This document shows, piece after piece, positions 15,177 through 17,204 of a stretch of 17,204 nucleotides of DNA. The stretch spans positions 1-17,204 of the forward strand of contig CAYRHS010000062.1 of the NCBI GenBank assembly GCA_964424125.1, given 5' to 3'. Within the stretch, counting starts at the first letter, position 1; each line of letters begins with the position of its first letter. The notes below the pieces were generated by a model. It was not told the DNA's origin. It was given only the letters and a program-made list of their open reading frames with translations, and did no database searches. Both the position numbers and the translations under genes were made by a program. The stretch is from CAYRHS01 sp964424125. GTDB lineage: Bacteria > Actinomycetota > Acidimicrobiia > IMCC26256 > JAOSJL01.

Positions 15177-16042
15177 GCACCGCGCCGACGGGAACGGTCT
15201 CGCGGGTCGATCCGCGGATCCGCGCCCGGCGGGTCGCCGTCCGGCGGGCGGAGGCGCGGCGGCGGCTCCGGGTGCTCGCCGTGCTCCTCGTCGTCGCCGC
15301 GCTCGGCGTGGGGGGGTGGGCAGCGGTACGGTCCCCGCTGCTCGACGTCGACCACATCGGGATCCGCGGCGCCGAGCACACGACGGTGGAGGACGCTCTG
15401 GCGGCCACGGGGATCGACCGGGGTGATCCGCTCCTGTTCGTTGACACCGGGGCCGTCGCCCGGCGCCTCGAGGCGCTGCCCTGGGTCGCCGACGCATCGG
15501 TGTCCCGCCACTTCCCGGGGGAGCTGAGGGTGGACGTGCGGGAGCGAGAAGCCCGCTCCTGGGTACGGGTCGACGACGAGCACGTGGCGCTCGTCGACGC
15601 CACCGGGCGCGTGCTCGACGACCGCGCGCCGAACGCGCTCTACGTCCCCGAGCTGCTCGACGCCGGAGCCGTCCCCGAGGCCGGGGAGACGATCGCGCAA
15701 CCTGCGGCCGCGGCCGTCGCCGCGGCCATCCCCGACGAGCTGCTCGTGTTCGTCCGCGGTGTCCGTGTCGACGATGCCGGGGGAGAGGGCACGAACGCGG
15801 TCCTTGTGCTCGAAGGTGGAACCGAGGTCCGCCTCGGGGAGCCCACCGGGGACCTCTCGGACCGATTCGCGGTCGCGATCGCGCTCCTCGGTCACCTCGA
15901 CGGGCGTCACGTCGCGTACCTTGACGTCTCCGTCCCCGAGGCGCCGGTCGTGGGACCGGGGGGTGCCTCGCCCGCGCTCCCCGACGCGTCGGCCGGGGCC
16001 GGGGTGGACTCTCCCGTACCGGGAGAAGAGCGCTTGGAGTAG
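15173..16042 (+). CDS. ftsQ: Cell division protein FtsQ
   Basis: FtsQ is a bitopic membrane protein that recruits and regulates the late divisome. The 289-residue product has a short Arg-rich cytoplasmic tail (1-31) and one membrane segment (about 32-52). A POTRA domain follows (about 56-125), starting LLDVDHIGIRGAEHTTVEDALAA and including LEALPWVADASVSRHFPGEL, the typical FtsQ signature. The C-terminal FtsQ domain then includes the RSWVRVDDEHVALVDATGRVL segment. The last 30 or so residues are Pro/Gly/Ala-rich and probably disordered. The GTG start overlaps the murB stop as GTGA. This is the last gene of the tightly overlapping series; a 168-nt gap with its own signals separates it from ftsZ. 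Confidence 0.92.
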   Translation: MSTAPTGTVSRVDPRIRARRVAVRRAEARRRLRVLAVLLVVAALGVGGWAAVRSPLLDVDHIGIRGAEHTTVEDALAATGIDRGDPLLFVDTGAVARRLEALPWVADASVSRHFPGELRVDVREREARSWVRVDDEHVALVDATGRVLDDRAPNALYVPELLDAGAVPEAGETIAQPAAAAVAAAIPDELLVFVRGVRVDDAGGEGTNAVLVLEGGTEVRLGEPTGDLSDRFAVAIALLGHLDGRHVAYLDVSVPEAPVVGPGGASPALPDASAGAGVDSPVPGEERLE

Positions 16043-16054
16043 CCCACGGAATCG

Positions 16055-16083
16055 TTGCGTTCCGGAATCGACTTCTGTACTGT
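16055..16083 (+). promoter_or_regulatory. Candidate ftsZ promoter
   Basis: TTGCGT (16055-16060) and TACTGT (16078-16083) are separated by exactly 17 nt and fit an actinobacterial TTGnnn/TAnnnT promoter. They lie at the edge of the only clearly AT-rich patch in the window (about 16076-16117, roughly one third GC). A start near 16090 would give a leader of about 120 nt before ftsZ. Dedicated ftsZ promoters between ftsQ and ftsZ are known in Streptomyces and Corynebacterium. The palindrome TTCCGGAA (16060-16067) sits in the spacer, overlapping the last -35 base. Confidence 0.5.
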
Positions 16084-16116
16084 CTCTACCAATACCGTAG
16101 GTTTACATAACTTTCA

Positions 16117-16176
16117 ACCTCGAGTCGAGGTCGAGGGTCACGCCGACCGTCGGCTGGGGCCCGGACGATCACGGGC
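16117..16176 (+). repeat. Inverted repeats in the ftsZ leader
   Basis: Three small dyads follow one another. ACCTCGA (16117-16123) and TCGAGGT (16125-16131) form a 7-bp inverted repeat around one G. GCCGAC (16142-16147) and GTCGGC (16149-16154) form a 6-bp repeat around one C. GCCCG (16159-16163) and CGGGC (16172-16176) form a 5-bp hairpin with an 8-nt loop. The first also contains a tandem TCGAGG (16125-16136). They could be protein-binding dyads or RNA hairpins in the 5' leader. None is followed by a T-tract, so they do not look like a terminator. Confidence 0.45.
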
Positions 16177-16210
16177 AGAGGCACCGGAAACAAGAGAGGA
16201 CGAGGAGAGC

Positions 16211-17204
16211 ATGCTGGGGGCTCCGCAGAACTACCTGGCGTTGATCAAGGTCATCGGGATCGGCGGCGGGGGCTGCAACGCCGTGAACCGGATGATCGAT
16301 GCCGGCCTGAAAGGCGTCGAGTTCGTCGCGGTCAACACCGATGCCCAAGCGCTGTTGCTGAGCGAAGCGGACGTCAAGCTCGACGTCGGTCGTCAGCTCA
16401 CGCGGGGGCTCGGCGCGGGGTCCGACCCCGACATCGGCCGCCAGGCGGCCGAAGAGCACCGCGAGGAGATCGAGGAGGTGCTGAAGGGCGCCGACATGGT
16501 CTTCATCACCGCGGGCAAGGGCGGCGGCACGGGCACCGGCGGCGCGCCGGTGGTGGCCGAGGTCGCCAAGAGCATCGGTGCGCTCACCATCGGGGTGGTG
16601 ACCCGACCCTTCACCTTCGAGGGCCGGCGGCGGGCGGTCCAGGCCGAGAGCGGGATCCAGCGCCTGAAGGAGAAGGTCGACACGCTCATCACGATCCCCA
16701 ACGATCGGCTGCTCCAGGTCTCGGACGAGAAGACCTCGATGCTGAACGCGTTCAAGATGGCCGACGAGGTGCTGCTCCAGGGTGTGCAGGGCATCACCGA
16801 CCTCATCACCACGCCCGGGCTCATCAACACCGACTTCGCCGACGTCCGCATGATCATGACCGACGCAGGCTCGGCGCTGATGGGGATCGGGTACGCGTCC
16901 GGGGAGGGTCGTGCGGTGAACGCGGCGCGCTCCGCGATCTCGAGCCCGCTGCTCGAGGCGAGCATCGAGGGCGCACGTGGCCTGTTGCTCAACGTGGCCG
17001 GTCCGTCCGACCTCGGCCTGTTCGAGGTCAACGAGGCGGCCGAGGTCGTCAAGGAGACCGCGCATCCCGATGCGAACATCATCTTCGGCGCCAGCATCGA
17101 CGACGCGCTCGGAGACGAGGTGCGCATCACGGTCATCGCGGCCGGGTTCGACCGCTACGAGGGTGAGCGCCCGATCCGACGGGAGTCGACGCCGTCCGCA
17201 CCGC
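16211..17204 (+). CDS. ftsZ: Cell division protein FtsZ (partial, C-terminus beyond window)
   Basis: FtsZ is the tubulin-like GTPase that forms the cytokinetic ring. The visible 331 residues contain the GTP-binding domain: IKVIGIGGGGCNAVNRMI (12-29), AVNTDAQAL, the tubulin signature GGGTGTG within AGKGGGTGTGGAP, TRPFTFEGRRR, and NDRLLQV. The T7-loop region follows (GITDLITTPGLINTDFADVR), with the catalytic aspartates of the NTDFADV segment, and then the C-terminal subdomain (ASIDDALGDEVRITVIAAGF). The start MLGAPQNYLALIKV resembles actinobacterial FtsZ, and ATG 16211 has AGGAG (16203-16207) 3 nt upstream. The residue before GGGTGTG is Lys, where many bacteria have Met or Glu. The linker and C-terminal partner-binding peptide lie outside the window. 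No ftsA precedes it, as usual in Actinobacteria. Confidence 0.97.
   Translation, partial: MLGAPQNYLALIKVIGIGGGGCNAVNRMIDAGLKGVEFVAVNTDAQALLLSEADVKLDVGRQLTRGLGAGSDPDIGRQAAEEHREEIEEVLKGADMVFITAGKGGGTGTGGAPVVAEVAKSIGALTIGVVTRPFTFEGRRRAVQAESGIQRLKEKVDTLITIPNDRLLQVSDEKTSMLNAFKMADEVLLQGVQGITDLITTPGLINTDFADVRMIMTDAGSALMGIGYASGEGRAVNAARSAISSPLLEASIEGARGLLLNVAGPSDLGLFEVNEAAEVVKETAHPDANIIFGASIDDALGDEVRITVIAAGFDRYEGERPIRRESTPSAP

Noticed and set aside
16169..17065. Open frame of 298 codons on the - strand opposite ftsZ
   Set aside because: FtsZ on the + strand explains the region; the antisense product shows no family motif.
1..17204. tRNA or rRNA genes, CRISPR array, insertion sequence, phage or defence genes
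   Set aside because: No cloverleaf, rRNA-like segment, regularly spaced repeat-spacer array, transposase motif or terminal inverted repeats were seen; the HNH gene alone does not indicate mobility.

Overview
The window is a nearly complete dcw (division and cell wall) cluster from a high-GC actinobacterium, all on the + strand. The probable class is Acidimicrobiia or a close relative. This is inferred from the very high GC, frequent GTG/TTG starts, the absence of ftsA, a meso-DAP-type MurE, an actinobacterial FtsL/FtsQ/FtsZ style, and murB sitting between murC and ftsQ, unlike the usual Streptomyces or Mycobacterium layout. A run of 10 Ns inside murD shows this is a draft assembly, possibly a metagenome-assembled genome.

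Layout. Positions 69-905 hold a small conserved-type protein of unknown function and an HNH endonuclease, closed by a clear intrinsic terminator (916-946). The dcw cluster then starts from a promoter at about 1007-1035. Four GTGG repeats at exact 10-bp spacing overlap this promoter and look like the binding array of MraZ. Next come mraZ and a 234-nt intergenic leader holding a foldable multi-helix RNA (candidate mraW RNA motif). The rest runs with overlaps or very short gaps: rsmH, ftsL, ftsI, murE, murF, mraY, murD (interrupted by the N gap), ftsW, murG, murC, murB and ftsQ. After ftsQ there is a 168-nt gap with an AT-rich candidate promoter and several inverted repeats, followed by ftsZ, which is cut by the window end.

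How the genes work together. MurB makes UDP-MurNAc. MurC, MurD, MurE and MurF build the UDP-MurNAc-pentapeptide. MraY and MurG make lipid I and lipid II. FtsW polymerises glycan strands and FtsI crosslinks them at the septum. FtsL and FtsQ belong to the regulatory divisome complex, and FtsZ forms the cytokinetic ring. MraZ and RsmH are the usual regulatory and 16S rRNA-methylating genes at the cluster head.

The coding content is canonical. The observations worth a second look are the regulatory structures (MraZ operator array, rsmH leader RNA, ftsZ leader), a few unusual protein details (FtsI Ala/Gln-rich tail, altered MurC motif) and the assembly gap that falsely breaks murD. No mobile element, CRISPR array, tRNA, rRNA or new defence-type system was seen.
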